In this document: positions 1 through 10,327 of the stretch, piece by piece | How positions within the stretch are numbered: position 1 is the first letter of the stretch | Layout of the letters: each line of letters opens with the position of its first letter | Assembly: GCA_002104895.1 (NCBI GenBank) | Contig: MCFG01000552.1 | Coordinates: 1 to 32,161 of the forward strand | DNA length: 32,161 bases | Reading direction: 5' to 3' | Origin: Anaeromyces robustus | Taxonomy: Eukaryota; Neocallimastigomycota; Neocallimastigomycetes; Neocallimastigales; Neocallimastigaceae | Notes under the pieces: model-generated | Told to the model about the DNA's origin: nothing | What the model saw: only the letters and a program-made list of their open reading frames with translations | The model's database searches: none | Position numbers and translations under genes: made by a program

Positions 1-150
1 TATATTATATTTTTAATTTATATTGAATTGTGTATTTAAAATTGATAAAATTATAAAAATTAATGGATAAAAATTTTATAAAAAATTAAATTAAATTAAA
101 TATATGAATATGTTAAAAAAAAAGATTTATTAAAATATTTTAAATATTAC
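1..150. other. AT-rich non-coding flank
   Basis: Almost pure A/T with no open frame of note. It forms the 5' flank of the GC-richer element that starts at about 151. The last five bases (attac, 146-150) recur right after that element's poly(A) run and may be a short target-site duplication. Confidence 0.6.
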
Positions 151-561
151 CCCGCGGGTCTGATGTTTCCTCTATGTGGGTTTTTCATCAGGACTTGTTC
201 GACCGCCAGGTTAAGTATTGTCCTTCTTTAATTATACCAAACTTCTTAATTTAATAATTTATTGTACTGCCTGACACTTATAGTCTTTAATATTGTTTCT
301 TTGAGAAAATCCAACCTATACCAATCAATAACGTAGAATAACCAAGTGAATTAGAATCACGTGACCATTGGGCTTTTCATCAGCCTTGTTTGAGGTTTGT
401 CGGGCACCGAGAATGTGTGGCTTGCAGATATAAATTCAGCAATTATTGTACATGATTGGGAAAGCCGAAGCTGACTTTCAGTATGGCACTACCACCTAAT
501 TATTAGGGAGTGTGCTTACTGCTTCACATTAGGGAAGGTCAAAGAAGCATACCCCGGTCAT

Positions 562-611
<50 letters not shown>
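151..611 (+). mobile_element. dimeric SINE-like retroelement with poly(A) tail
   Basis: About 415 bases of much higher GC than the surroundings, followed by a run of more than 40 A (about 567-610), which is the form of a retroposed RNA copy on the plus strand. No open frame runs through it, so it is non-autonomous. A motif of the form TGGG(T/C)TTTTCATCAG followed by CTTGTT(C/T)GA occurs at 177 and again at 369, 192 bases apart, suggesting two related halves. The GTTCGACC in the first half resembles a Pol III B box, but this is weak. The flanks share only attac (146-150 and 611-615). It could also be the 3' end of a longer non-LTR retrotransposon or a processed transcript copy. Confidence 0.6.
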
Positions 612-613
<2 letters not shown>

Positions 614-1137
614 ACACAAATTGTTTGTTTAGTGAAAAATAAATTTTGAATCTTGAACAAGTTTAGAAAGGTTTAATATTGATATTGAAAATAATAACCC
701 TGGTAATAATTTTAAATAATAAATCTCATTTCTAACACGTATATTATAAAATATTTAAATATTAAGATATGATAATAAATTATATAAAAATTTTATTAAT
801 AAAATACATAATATTAGATAAAAATTTACTTATGTTTAATAATTATTATTAAATAGACTAATAGGTTGCTACACATATACAATATTGGTGGTTTTTTATC
901 ATCATCAATTATTTAATTTATTTTTTGGGTTTTAATTCATAAATTTTTATATTAATTAAGGTTTATATTTCTATTTCATATCAAATTTTTTAATTAATAA
1001 ATATTTAATCCATTGACATAATGAATATAATAACAACAAACGAAAAATGGAAAAGAAAAGTTAAAAGATTACATCGGTCATTAAGACCTATTTTTTTTAG
1101 TTTTATTAAACGCCTTTTTTTCTTAATATAAATATAT

Positions 1138-1174
1138 TATTTTGTTTTATTTTATTTTATTTTATTTTGCTTTG

Positions 1175-1203
<29 letters not shown>
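1138..1203. repeat. TTTTA/TTTTG pentanucleotide array
   Basis: A run of TTTTA units passes directly into a run of TTTTG units, with one TTTGC-type transition between. This is a two-part pentamer microsatellite in non-coding DNA. Confidence 0.85.
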
Positions 1204-1205
<2 letters not shown>

Positions 1206-1550
1206 GGGAATGTACTTTTAATCTTTTTATACTTTATAATTCAAAAATCAAAAATCAAAATAAAAGAATTTATTTTTAATTCATCCAAAACTTTTGTGTA
1301 ACGTGTTTATATCCTATTAATTCAACTTCTAATAATTATAAAAATTCAACTCATGATCTAATAGCTTCACTCTTTTGAATTTCTTATCTATTATCTTATT
1401 TTATTTTATTTTATTTTATATACTTGTGTTTAGATTATTAACAATAAATAAATCAATAAATAAATGATGTATGATGATGCATAATAGTATGTATTATTTA
1501 AAGAAAATTAAAATAAATACGAAATTAATAATTTAATGTTACTTTTTTAC

Positions 1551-1590
1551 TTTAATAGTAATATAAAATTATTTTAATATTACTATTAAA
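1551..1590. repeat. inverted repeat / hairpin
   Basis: A perfect 14-base arm TTTAATAGTAATAT at 1551-1564 is matched by its reverse complement at 1577-1590, across 12 bases that can pair in part. Beyond a five-base bulge the pairing resumes: the ACTTTTTTAC side before 1551 faces ATAAAGTAAAAAA after 1590. It may be a short snap-back element remnant; no function is visible. Confidence 0.6.
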
Positions 1591-1616
1591 ATAAAGTAAA
1601 AAAATTAAAGAAATAA

Positions 1617-1651
<35 letters not shown>

Positions 1652-2165
1652 TAAAAAAAAATAAAAGAAAAAAAAAATTAAAATTTTAATTATAATAAAT
1701 GTATTATCAATTAGAAATAAGTGAGTCCAATAAAAAAAGACACCAAATAATTGTAAACCGAGAATATAAATTTAATTTATGGTATAAAACAAATGATACA
1801 AAAGTATTCTAAATAATAATATCTTTGATATTTTTTTTAAAAAAAAAAACATTGAAATAAATCTTTAAAAATTAAATATTATTATTATTATTTTTACAAA
1901 TAATATTAAAATATATCTTTATAAATTAAATATTACTTTTATATTACTTTTATTAAAAATTTATTGCTATAAAAATATGCTTTGAAATATTCAACTAAAT
2001 GAATCACATTTTAATAATAATATACGTAAATAATTGAAATTAGTGGCGTATATATTTTTACATAATTTATGTTGATTTTACATAGATTATATCGTAATGC
2101 ACCACATCGATTTTCAAATATTAGAGAATTAAATACAGATGATTACAATTCATTTAGATATAGAA

Positions 2166-2312
2166 AATCTTATTTATTGTTTATATATTCTATTATATGT
2201 TTAATATTTAATTATATTAAATATTTATTTTTATATGAAAGTATAAATTGGTAAGAAATTAAAAATCTTATTTATTGTTTATATATTCTATTATATGTTT
2301 ACTATTTAATAG
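2166..2312. repeat. direct repeat of about 47 bp
   Basis: The stretch starting aatcttatttattgtttata at 2166 is repeated with one visible change from 2264, a spacing of 98 bases. It is a local duplication in non-coding DNA. Confidence 0.7.
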
Positions 2313-3985
2313 ATAAGAAATTTTCTAAATTATTCAAGAGAGAATTTTTAGATAGAAATAATAGAAATAATAGCAATATTATTATTCTTATTATAATTCA
2401 AATAAATAAAATTTAATAACACAAAATTTAAAAAAAATTATAAAAAACCTAATATCCTGTTATATCATTATATACATTATATATTAAAATAAAATTATAA
2501 TAAATGTCATTTATTAAAATTTAAATTAAAAAAAAAAAAGCTTATTTGTTATTAAATAATATTATTATTGTTATTATCACCAATATATTAATTTAATGTA
2601 TTATTAAATGATACATTATATTAAAAAAAAAATAATAATAAAATGATTTTTTATCATTTTTTTATTCATTACAAAAATATTATCATAAAATAATATTATA
2701 ATAAAATAATATTATGAAATTTTTTATTTCTACATTTTTTATATTCTTTGCTAATTGTATTTTAGCAAAAGAATCAAGAGTATTTTGCCGATACAATTAT
2801 AACGGTGTATCTAAAGTTTATGATTCGGCATATTTTGATAATGAAGGCAATGTTGTTTACGCTAAAACAATTGAAGAATATGCGAAAGTATTAGGTCCAA
2901 TTTGGTATGGAGTTTCTTGGTGTGATAATAGTACGATGGTTAATAGTATCGGTATATATTATGACATATCTAGTATTCAAGATAAATTAAGAAAAAGAAG
3001 TGTTGAAAACTCTAATGATAATAAAGATAATAATGATAATAAAAACAATACAGATACTGTTTATATTGATGAAAATAGTATTATTGATAATCCATATTCA
3101 AGAGGTAACGATACTATTAGTGATTTTAAAAATAGAACCACTACTTATATTAATAGAATTTATGATAAGTTGAAGAATACTAAACAAAAATGTATTCCAT
3201 TAGTTAGTGTAAATCCAGCTTTTAATCCATATCATGCATCATTAATTGTTGGGGTTGACAATTGTTTACCTAATGCTAGATATGCTACAGGTGTTGTAGT
3301 TAATTTACCGGATTCTTTAGGTCCTGTTATTAATAGTATTCCCAAAGGTTTTACTGAATGTGGAGCAGTAAATAATTGTGAAGGGTGTAATGTTTTATGT
3401 AATGTGCTAATTTCTTCTACAAAAGAAAATCAAATTTCTATTACAACTTCTAATGGTGAGGTTTCAACACATACTATAGGTAATATTGAAAGTAATACTG
3501 ATACTTTAAGCGATGAAATTTCTAATACCATTGAAGTGGCATCTTCTTTAACTAATGGTAATACTATTACACATTCTGAATCAGACACCGATACTAGTAC
3601 TTTAGAATTAGCAGTAACGTTAGCTCATTCTAATTCTACAAACGAATCTTCCGATAATAGTTTTACTTTTAATACAGAATATTCACAATCAGTTATTCAT
3701 GGTATAACCGAAGATGATAACACACGCCATAACTGACACTACAGGTTCAAGTGATGAAATTAATTGGAGTGGATATAAAGAACATTCCGATACTAATGAA
3801 TATAGTTTTTTAAGTAAAGATGATTATGATTATCATAATAATCAATATGAAGAAATAGGTAGAATTCGTTATATTGATGAAAATACTAACTACAAGAATA
3901 ACGATAAAAATAAAAGATTTGTATTAGTTAATTATGAAAATGAAGAAATTACTTTATACAATAATCAAACTCATTTAGAAAAAAG

Positions 3986-4195
3986 AATTTTACCATTTCT
4001 TGCACCATTAGTTCCTATAGTTGTTGAATTTGCAGCTCAACAGCTATCTAGATATCTTATCAAACAAGGAATAAAACAAGTAGGAAAGTATGTTGGTAAA
4101 CAAATTGCTAAAAAATTAGCTAAAAAAGCTACAAAAGATACTGCCAAAAATGTAGCTAAAAATGCAGGTAAAAATATAAATAAAAGAAGTAAAAG
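3986..4195 (+). other. gene A segment between Kex2-like sites
   Basis: After the dibasic LEKR, the protein has a hydrophobic stretch (ILPFLAPLVPIVVEFAAQ) and then a Lys/Ala-rich amphipathic stretch ending at NKR. The same layout at the same place is kept in the paralogue. The dibasic sites fit processing by a Kex2-type protease in the late secretory pathway; this is inferred. Confidence 0.45.
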
Positions 4196-4283
4196 AAAAA
4201 ATATTGATTCAGCATCTCAAGCTGGACAAACCTTGGTATCTGGAGGACAAGCGATCAATGATGAAAGATGGAAGGATAAAAAT

Positions 4284-4680
4284 CATAATCAAACTGAATC
4301 TTGGAATTGGCAAAATTATTATCAATGTGAAAAGTGGAATAACAACAATCAAAATCAAACCGAATCTTGGAACTGGAAAAATTATTATCAAACTGATTAT
4401 TGGAATGATAAAAATTATAAGCAAACTGAAAAATGGAATCAAAAAAAACTATGATCAAACTGAAAAATGGAGCCAAAGAAATTATGACCAAACTGAAAAA
4501 TGGAGTCAAAAAAATTATGACCAAACTGAAAAATGGAGTCAAAAAAATTATGATCAAACCAATTATTGGAATAGTGTTAATTATAATCAAACAGAAGCTT
4601 GGAATTGGAAGAATTTTCAACAAACTGAAAAGTGGAATTGGAAAAATTTCAATCAAACTGAATACTGGAATAAAAGGAAT
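4284..4680 (+). repeat. gene A: twelve 11-residue (33-bp) Trp repeats
   Basis: Units of the form Y-x-Q-T-E-x-W-N-x-K-N repeat without gaps. The block is 397 bases: twelve times 33 plus one base, and the extra base is the A-run frameshift near 4445. Many units contain N-Q-T, an N-glycosylation sequon. Eleven-residue periodicity suits a hendecad helical or right-handed coiled-coil fold. Confidence 0.85.
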
Positions 4681-5822
4681 GAACAAACACAATATAATTT
4701 AGCTAATTATAATTACGATATGCAAGTATATTATACAGAGAGAAAAAAGGAACGTGCTAATTTAGTTATGGCTTTGGCCGGTACACGTAGTAATAGTAAT
4801 ACAGAGGTTGAAGGTTCGTCAAGTGGTGGTGGCATAATTAATTCTAAAGAGAATTCAGAATATAATTCACATTCACATAGTGTCATGGATCAAACTGAAA
4901 ACACTAAAGGTTATTCTAATGCTTACACTTTAGGACATAATGAATCTTCATCTAAAGAAGATTCTAGAAGTGATAGTATTTCAAATCTTTTATCTAATGC
5001 GTATACTTCTGAAAATGGCTGGACAACGGAACAATCCAGTTCAGCTACTAATTCTAATGGTAGAACATTTGGTAATAGTTATTCTAATTCAGTCATGCAA
5101 GAAATATCTGTTGAAGAAGCAAAGACTAAATCTATAGATAATACAGTTAATAACGTTTCATCAGAAACTATTGCTTTTCAAATATCACAAAGTATTACTA
5201 ATCAACCCGTTGACGGTGGTTGTTATTCATACGAAGTAACACCTTTATTTTTGTCTGAAGCAGCTATATGGGCTTGTGGAGTAAAAGATGGTCTTAGAGG
5301 GGATCATGTAGAATTTTATACCTCAGAATATACACAATATCAAACTAATAAATTTAATATAAATAAAACCGATTGTTATTATAAAGAAAATGTAAACGGT
5401 TTTCATATTTTAGAAAACGATATATTGAAAACAAAAATATAGATTCACAACGTGGAATTAGTAATTTTATGGTTATGGGGGATGTGTTAAAAGCACCAAA
5501 TCCAAAAACAGATGAAGGTAATGGTATAAACTACTTTGGTTCGTATATTTCAACTTTAAATACATCCAATCCATGGTTCTTTGGAATATTAGAAACTGGT
5601 CAATTGGTAATCTGTCATAAAGAATTTAATAAAAGTCATGTCAGATGGTATTCTACTACTACAATTCCTGATACTGAAGATATTAATGCTCATGAATTAA
5701 ATGTAGAATTTAAAATTGCGGATAATGGTCATTTAATTATGACAGCAGAGAATATTTTAGCCGATTATAATACTGAAAATGATGATATATATACGGTTGA
5801 TACTTCACAAGAAATTGTCATA

Positions 5823-5832
5823 TGACCATGAA
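5823..5832. other. junction between gene A remnant and capping-enzyme gene
   Basis: Up to about 5822 the sequence aligns codon by codon with the paralogue (VDTSQEIVI against VDTTQELVI). In the paralogue the frame goes on into Trp-Asp-Ser-Leu. Here the next bases match nothing in the paralogue, and the capping-enzyme frame opens at 5833. No target-site duplication or terminal repeat can be recognised, because the other side of the gene A break is absent from the window. Confidence 0.65.
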
Positions 5833-7953
5833 ATGGAAGATGATGATGACAGTGACATAGAAAATGAGGATGACAGTGAAACAGACGATAACAATTACAG
5901 TGAAATGAAAAATTTTATTAGTAATGAAATGGAAAGTGACAATGAAAATGATATTGACAATGATAATGAGGAAAATAATATCGAAAATAAATATGTAAAT
6001 TATATAAGAGTTAGAGATGTGTATAAAAGAGATATAGAGTTTTCGAAAATCATATTAGAAAATATTCCACCTACTGTTAAAAGAAGACGTTCTTTTTTAA
6101 GTAAAAATGGTGTCCGTATAGATATGACTGTTTTTAATGATATAAGCCAATTGGAAATAGAATTAGCTAACAACGTTAATCAAGAAAAAGAGGATATAGT
6201 AAATAGGATTCATACGATAATGTTTTCACTAGATTGCTCAAATTTTGTTTTGGATTATTTATTCTCATTGCTGCGGAATTTCGAATTTCAAAAACCAATC
6301 ACTCCTTCTCTAGATATCTTATTCAAAGAAGCAGAAAATTTGATTCATGGTACATTTTACGTTGCTGCTAAAACCGATGGATTTCGTAGATTAATAATTA
6401 TCATCAATAATTTAATGTTTAGTATTTCTGAAAATTTACGTGTGGAATATGTTGGACAAAGTCGTGGGAAGGATTGTTACATTGTATTTGATTGTGAATT
6501 TATTAATGATATATTTATTTCATTCGATGTCATTTATTACAACGACGACTTGAGAAATAAATCTTATTCAGATCGGGTAAGTATTCTTAACAAGTTAAAT
6601 TTTCAAGATTTTAACAATAAAATAGTTAAAAAAGATATTATCAAATGTTTCAACTTTGCCGATTTACAAAATTTTGTAATTTCTATGACTAAAGAAAATG
6701 ATACTAAATCCATTCCAAATGATGGAATCATTATTACGGACGGAAGATCATCTTATTATGATAATTTGAATGTTTATAAAATAAAAACAATAAATACGGT
6801 AGATCTTAGATTTGATGGAAGATATTTTTATGCTAAAAAAACTTTAGTAAAGAAAACCAAATTAAATTTATCCTTACCCGAATATAAAAAAGTATGTCAA
6901 TTATACCATCAACATAAAAAATTGTATTATAAAAAAGATGAAAGTAATGAAAATAATCCAACCAAGGTAAATACTAACCATTATTATTATAAAAAACAAA
7001 TAGAAAATGTTAATTATGTGTTAAGCGATAAACGTGATGTTCGTTACCGTTTAGTCAGAGAGAAAAAAATTCCTTTTATAGTCGAAATAAATTTAGATAA
7101 TAAAACCCTAGTTAAAGTACGAAAAGATAAGTATACTTCTAATAGTATAAATACTTTTAATAGTATATTAATTGCTTCCTACCAGAAAATAAATATTGAA
7201 ATTTTTTTACCTGTATCCACCGTTTTAATGCGAAAGTATCATAATAGGATTAAGCAAAATATACTCAATAAGTATAGAGGAACACTGTTGGATATAGGAA
7301 CAGGAAATGGAGGTGATATTCATAAATGGAAAAATTTCCGCAAAATTGTTTGTGTGGAACCAGACCATGAAAAAATAAAAGTTTTGAACGAACGTGTTTC
7401 AAAATCTGAAATTCGCAATCGCATTTCAATCCTTCAAAATACTATTGAAAATGTAAAATTAGACAATACTTATGATGTTGTTTCTTGTTTTTTTACTTTA
7501 AATGATTTAACCTATACAAGCATTTTTGATATGCTCGAAAATATTTCTAAAAATATAAATGGAATTTTTTCCGTTGTATTTTTCGATTACGATTTATTTA
7601 CCGAAAATATCAACTCTTCTTCTATTACCTATAAAAAGTGTATAGACTCTGAAACTGGTAATTTTACTATTGAAATAGATAAATCATCTCCAATTTATTT
7701 ATTAAGTTATCTTAGATATGCTCATTCAGAATGTGATAATATTATGTATATTAATATTGCCAATTCTTATATTACTAATAAATATGAGAATGGTATAAAT
7801 GGTAATCATGTCAAAAAAATATTTGAAAAATATGGATTTAAAATTTTAAATGAATATACTATTGATACTTTTCCATTTCTTGATGAATCACAAATATTGT
7901 ATACTTCAAATATAAAAGTTATTGAATTTTCAAATATTAATAATAATCATTGA
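5833..7953 (+). CDS. mRNA capping enzyme, viral/linear-plasmid type (triphosphatase-guanylyltransferase-methyltransferase)
   Basis: 706 codons, uninterrupted. It should build the 5' cap: removal of the gamma phosphate, GMP transfer, then guanine-N7 methylation. Residues 1 to about 60 are an acidic Asp/Glu/Asn tail. Triphosphatase-tunnel signatures follow: RRRSF (about 84-88), RIDMT (95-99) and LEIEL (E108, E110). Guanylyltransferase motifs are KTDG (180-183, K180 the nucleotidyl lysine), FDCEF (about 219-223), ISFDVIYY, DGIII (297-301) and KIKTINTVDLRF (316 onward). The methyltransferase has RKYHNRIK and the SAM-binding LLDIGTGNGGD (485-495). Fungal nuclear capping activities are normally on separate proteins; this fused order is that of large DNA viruses and cytoplasmic linear plasmids, so I infer an endogenised or transferred gene. 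The ATG at 5833 is the first after the junction. An upstream in-frame ATG at 5779 would add 18 residues lying inside gene A. The first Glu motif of the tunnel is not apparent, so the N-terminus may be truncated. Confidence 0.88.
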   Translation: MEDDDDSDIENEDDSETDDNNYSEMKNFISNEMESDNENDIDNDNEENNIENKYVNYIRVRDVYKRDIEFSKIILENIPPTVKRRRSFLSKNGVRIDMTVFNDISQLEIELANNVNQEKEDIVNRIHTIMFSLDCSNFVLDYLFSLLRNFEFQKPITPSLDILFKEAENLIHGTFYVAAKTDGFRRLIIIINNLMFSISENLRVEYVGQSRGKDCYIVFDCEFINDIFISFDVIYYNDDLRNKSYSDRVSILNKLNFQDFNNKIVKKDIIKCFNFADLQNFVISMTKENDTKSIPNDGIIITDGRSSYYDNLNVYKIKTINTVDLRFDGRYFYAKKTLVKKTKLNLSLPEYKKVCQLYHQHKKLYYKKDESNENNPTKVNTNHYYYKKQIENVNYVLSDKRDVRYRLVREKKIPFIVEINLDNKTLVKVRKDKYTSNSINTFNSILIASYQKINIEIFLPVSTVLMRKYHNRIKQNILNKYRGTLLDIGTGNGGDIHKWKNFRKIVCVEPDHEKIKVLNERVSKSEIRNRISILQNTIENVKLDNTYDVVSCFFTLNDLTYTSIFDMLENISKNINGIFSVVFFDYDLFTENINSSSITYKKCIDSETGNFTIEIDKSSPIYLLSYLRYAHSECDNIMYINIANSYITNKYENGINGNHVKKIFEKYGFKILNEYTIDTFPFLDESQILYTSNIKVIEFSNINNNH

Positions 7954-8620
7954 TTATTTAATATTATTATAATAAAAAATAAAAAAAAAAAAATTGCATA
8001 TAATATTGTATTATTATTTATAAATAAAATAAAGATTATTATAGTAACTAAAATATTTTATATATTTATTTTATATAGCTAATATAAATTTTTTAAAACA
8101 TTGTTTTAATAATATTATATATATTATACCATTTTTAAAAAATATTTTAAAACTTTTTAAAATTATTTTAATAATTCCTATTTTAATTTATATATTTTAA
8201 GAAGAATATTTATTTATTATTTTTTTTTTTTTTTTAATTTTTAAAAATATTTGTTTAAATATATAATTTTATATCAAAAATTAATAAATTTTAAATGAAT
8301 AAAAAAATTTTTTTTTAATTTTAAAAAATTATATAAGTAACGATTTACATTAAAAATTATTATTATTATTATTTTTTTTTTAATAAATATTGTTATTAAT
8401 TTAATGTTTTAATCATACATTTAAAAATTTTGTTTTTAAAAAATATATAAATATAATTATTTAATTTAATTTAATTTAATTTATATATTTTTATTTTTAT
8501 TTTAATAATTTAATAATATTAATATATATATATATATTTTTTTTTATTTTTTATTTTTTATTTTTAAAATAAATCTATCTTAGATAGTAAATTTTACCAA
8601 ATTTAATTATTTAATTCTAT
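7954..8620. other. AT-rich intergenic region
   Basis: Nothing but A/T-rich low-complexity sequence: poly(T) at about 8219-8235, a tandem TTTAA stretch near 8460-8480, and an AT run near 8520-8540. It contains the 3' flanks of two convergent genes (capping enzyme on plus, small secreted protein on minus). No trace of the missing 3' part of gene A is visible. Confidence 0.65.
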
Positions 8621-8695
8621 TTAATAAAAAAATATTAGTAAAATTAACATAATTAATAAAATATTATTATTAATTTTAATAGATTTAGCATTACT

Positions 8696-8731
<36 letters not shown>

Positions 8732-9361
8732 TGAATGCATAGATTTACATTCATCAGATTCCATTATAGAAATTAAAGAATTAATTGAAGTTAATGTTTC
8801 ATAAGAAAATGATCCAGAAGTAAATGATAAATTTTCATAAGCTGCAAATTGATCAATATTAATATTTTTAAGTGATTTAATTGTAGATTCAGTACATTTT
8901 TTGGATTTACAATTATCTTCTAAAACCCCTGAATGGTCTCCTTTTATAATTTTAGATAAAGAATATGGACATAAATTATCATTTTCATCTGTTAAACATT
9001 CAAGTTCAAAACTTTGTTTAAAAAAATTAATTATACTTGGTTGAAGATATTCTTTATATTGAGGAAATTGACTACAAATTGGATAATATTTTAATGGATT
9101 TGGATCATTATAAAAAGTTTGACATAATTCTGATTTAATACTTGCACATTTTTCTTTATAATTACTTAAAGTAATTGCAGGCATACAGTTATTACTAATT
9201 TCAGAATTTTGATCTTCTTCAATACATTCTTCACTTAAATTATCATAATATGTATCCACGTCAAATTCTACGTTTCTTTTTAATAATTTTGAAATATTAG
9301 TAGAATTAACCCTAGAAATAATAGATATTAATAAAATAATATATAAATTATTAATATTCAT
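8621..9361 (-). CDS. small secreted Cys-rich protein with hydrophobic C-terminus
   Basis: 246 residues, reading leftward from the ATG at 9361. Residues 1-20 are a clear signal peptide ending VNS. A dibasic LLKR lies at about 26-29, a plausible Kex2-type propeptide site. The mature part has ten cysteines spread between about 46 and 205, an even number that suits disulphides. A run of eleven Asn, encoded by an ATT/AAT triplet array, comes before a C-terminal hydrophobic tail (ILLIMLILLIFFY) that fits either a GPI-anchor signal or a membrane anchor. I do not recognise the family; a cell-surface or secreted role is inferred. It is divergently arranged with the ankyrin gene across about 970 bases, and its frame is intact, unlike its larger neighbours. 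Confidence 0.75.
8693..8730 (-). repeat. ATT/AAT triplet array coding poly-Asn
   Basis: A run of about eleven in-frame triplets in the small secreted gene, read as AAT (Asn) on the minus strand. Such arrays vary in length, so the Asn count may be polymorphic. Confidence 0.8.
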
Positions 9362-10327
9362 TTTTATATAATATAATGAAATTATATATTTATAATTGTT
9401 ATTAATTAAATATTATTATATTAATTATTATTATTTTAATTATTAATTATTAATATTATAATTAATAATATTATATATATTTATATATATATATATATTT
9501 TTTAAATTTTATTATTGAAAAAATCAATTTATAAAAATTTATTTATTATTTAAATAAAGTATAAAAAAGTATTATTTAATTTTTTTTTTTTTTTTTTTTT
9601 ATTTTTTTTTTTTATTTTTTATTTTTAAAAAGTGATATTAAAAGTTAATATCTATTTATTTTATTATTTTACTTTATTTTATTACAATTTTATATATAAA
9701 GTTTCTTATTATCTTTTTTAAGAAGTATTTTTTAAATATAATATGTTTTTCCTTTTATTTTATAATTTTTCTTTTCTTTTTTCTTCAAAGACCTTTTTTT
9801 GTTAGTTATTTCTATTATATGAATTTTCTTATCATCCTAATTTTCTTATTATATTTTATTTATATCCATATCTATATTTGTTATAACTATTTTTCTGTAT
9901 ATTATATATTGATAATTTATTAATAATATAATATTATTATATTAAATATAAAGTATTAATATTAAATTAATAAATATTTATATTATTAAATTAAATTAAT
10001 TAATAATAATAATAATAATAAAGAAAAGTAATAATAATTATTTAATATAAATGTTGACTATAATATTTTTTACTTGATTTTTTATTTATGTAATATACAT
10101 CATTCAATATAAGTAAATTACCCATTTTAATTTTAATTTATTTATAATGAATATAATATAAAATATAAAATAAATTAATTTATGTTTTTATTTTGTTGTT
10201 AATACATTATGTGAAATTGTATAAATTGATTTATTATTAAAATTTTTTTTTAAAATAGTTAAACTATATAAAATATTTTAACAATTAATAATATTATTAT
10301 TTTTTTTTAGTTTAATTTATAATTAAT
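9362..10327. other. divergent intergenic region
   Basis: AT-rich sequence between a leftward and a rightward gene, so it must hold both promoters. It contains poly(T) runs (about 9580-9613), an AT repeat near 9478-9500 and an AAT array near 10003-10020. A TC-rich patch near 9770-9800 stands out slightly. No TATA-like element can be told from background in sequence this AT-rich. Confidence 0.55.

Larger units (their letters stand above)
612..2713. other. non-coding region with low-complexity tracts
   Basis: No convincing gene is seen. It contains a TTTTA/TTTTG pentamer array, a hairpin, a poly(A) run (about 1618-1649), AAT/ATT-rich stretches and a short direct repeat near 2166. One 61-codon open frame at 2069-2254 is not supported as a gene. 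The last few hundred bases are the upstream region of gene A, with no clear promoter motif. Confidence 0.6.
2714..5822 (+). pseudogene. gene A: secreted multi-domain B-lectin-type protein, 3' truncated and frameshifted
   Basis: Paralogue of the gene at 17993-24479. The ATG at 2714 opens a signal peptide ending near the Ala of CILA (residue 18). Then come a Tyr/Cys-rich N-terminal region, a Cys cluster (CGAVNNCEGCNVLC), a Ser/Thr-rich segment, a hydrophobic plus Lys/Ala-rich segment after a LEKR site, twelve 11-residue Trp repeats, a second Ser/Thr-rich segment, and the start of a B-lectin-like module (FFGILETG ... IADNGHLIM). Comparison with the paralogue places frame changes near 3718 (one extra A), near 4445 (eight A against seven) and near 5424. 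Homology stops abruptly at about 5822, just before a TGA (5823-5825), so the rest of the lectin part is missing. The product would have been exported and probably glycan-binding (inferred). Whether the single-base breaks are decay or assembly errors is unknown; the truncation is real in this sequence. Confidence 0.75.

Noticed and set aside
2069-2254. 61-codon open frame on the plus strand ending before a GTAAGA
   Set aside because: The first half looks protein-like and the GTAAG could be a splice donor, but no acceptor and second exon can be shown. The second half is a low-complexity Ile/Tyr/Leu run inside a direct repeat.
4209-4692. Open frames on the minus strand and in other plus frames across the Trp-repeat region
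   Set aside because: They are shadows of the 33-bp repeats; the frame with the Y-x-Q-T-E-x-W-N pattern matches the paralogue.
3700-5450. Introns in place of the frame changes in gene A
   Set aside because: Alignment with gene B shows differences of a single base at each site and no extra sequence to remove.
5779-5832. Upstream ATG at 5779 as the start of the capping enzyme
   Set aside because: The extra 18 codons overlap gene A sequence in another frame and have no relation to capping enzymes; the start at 5833 lies just past the junction.
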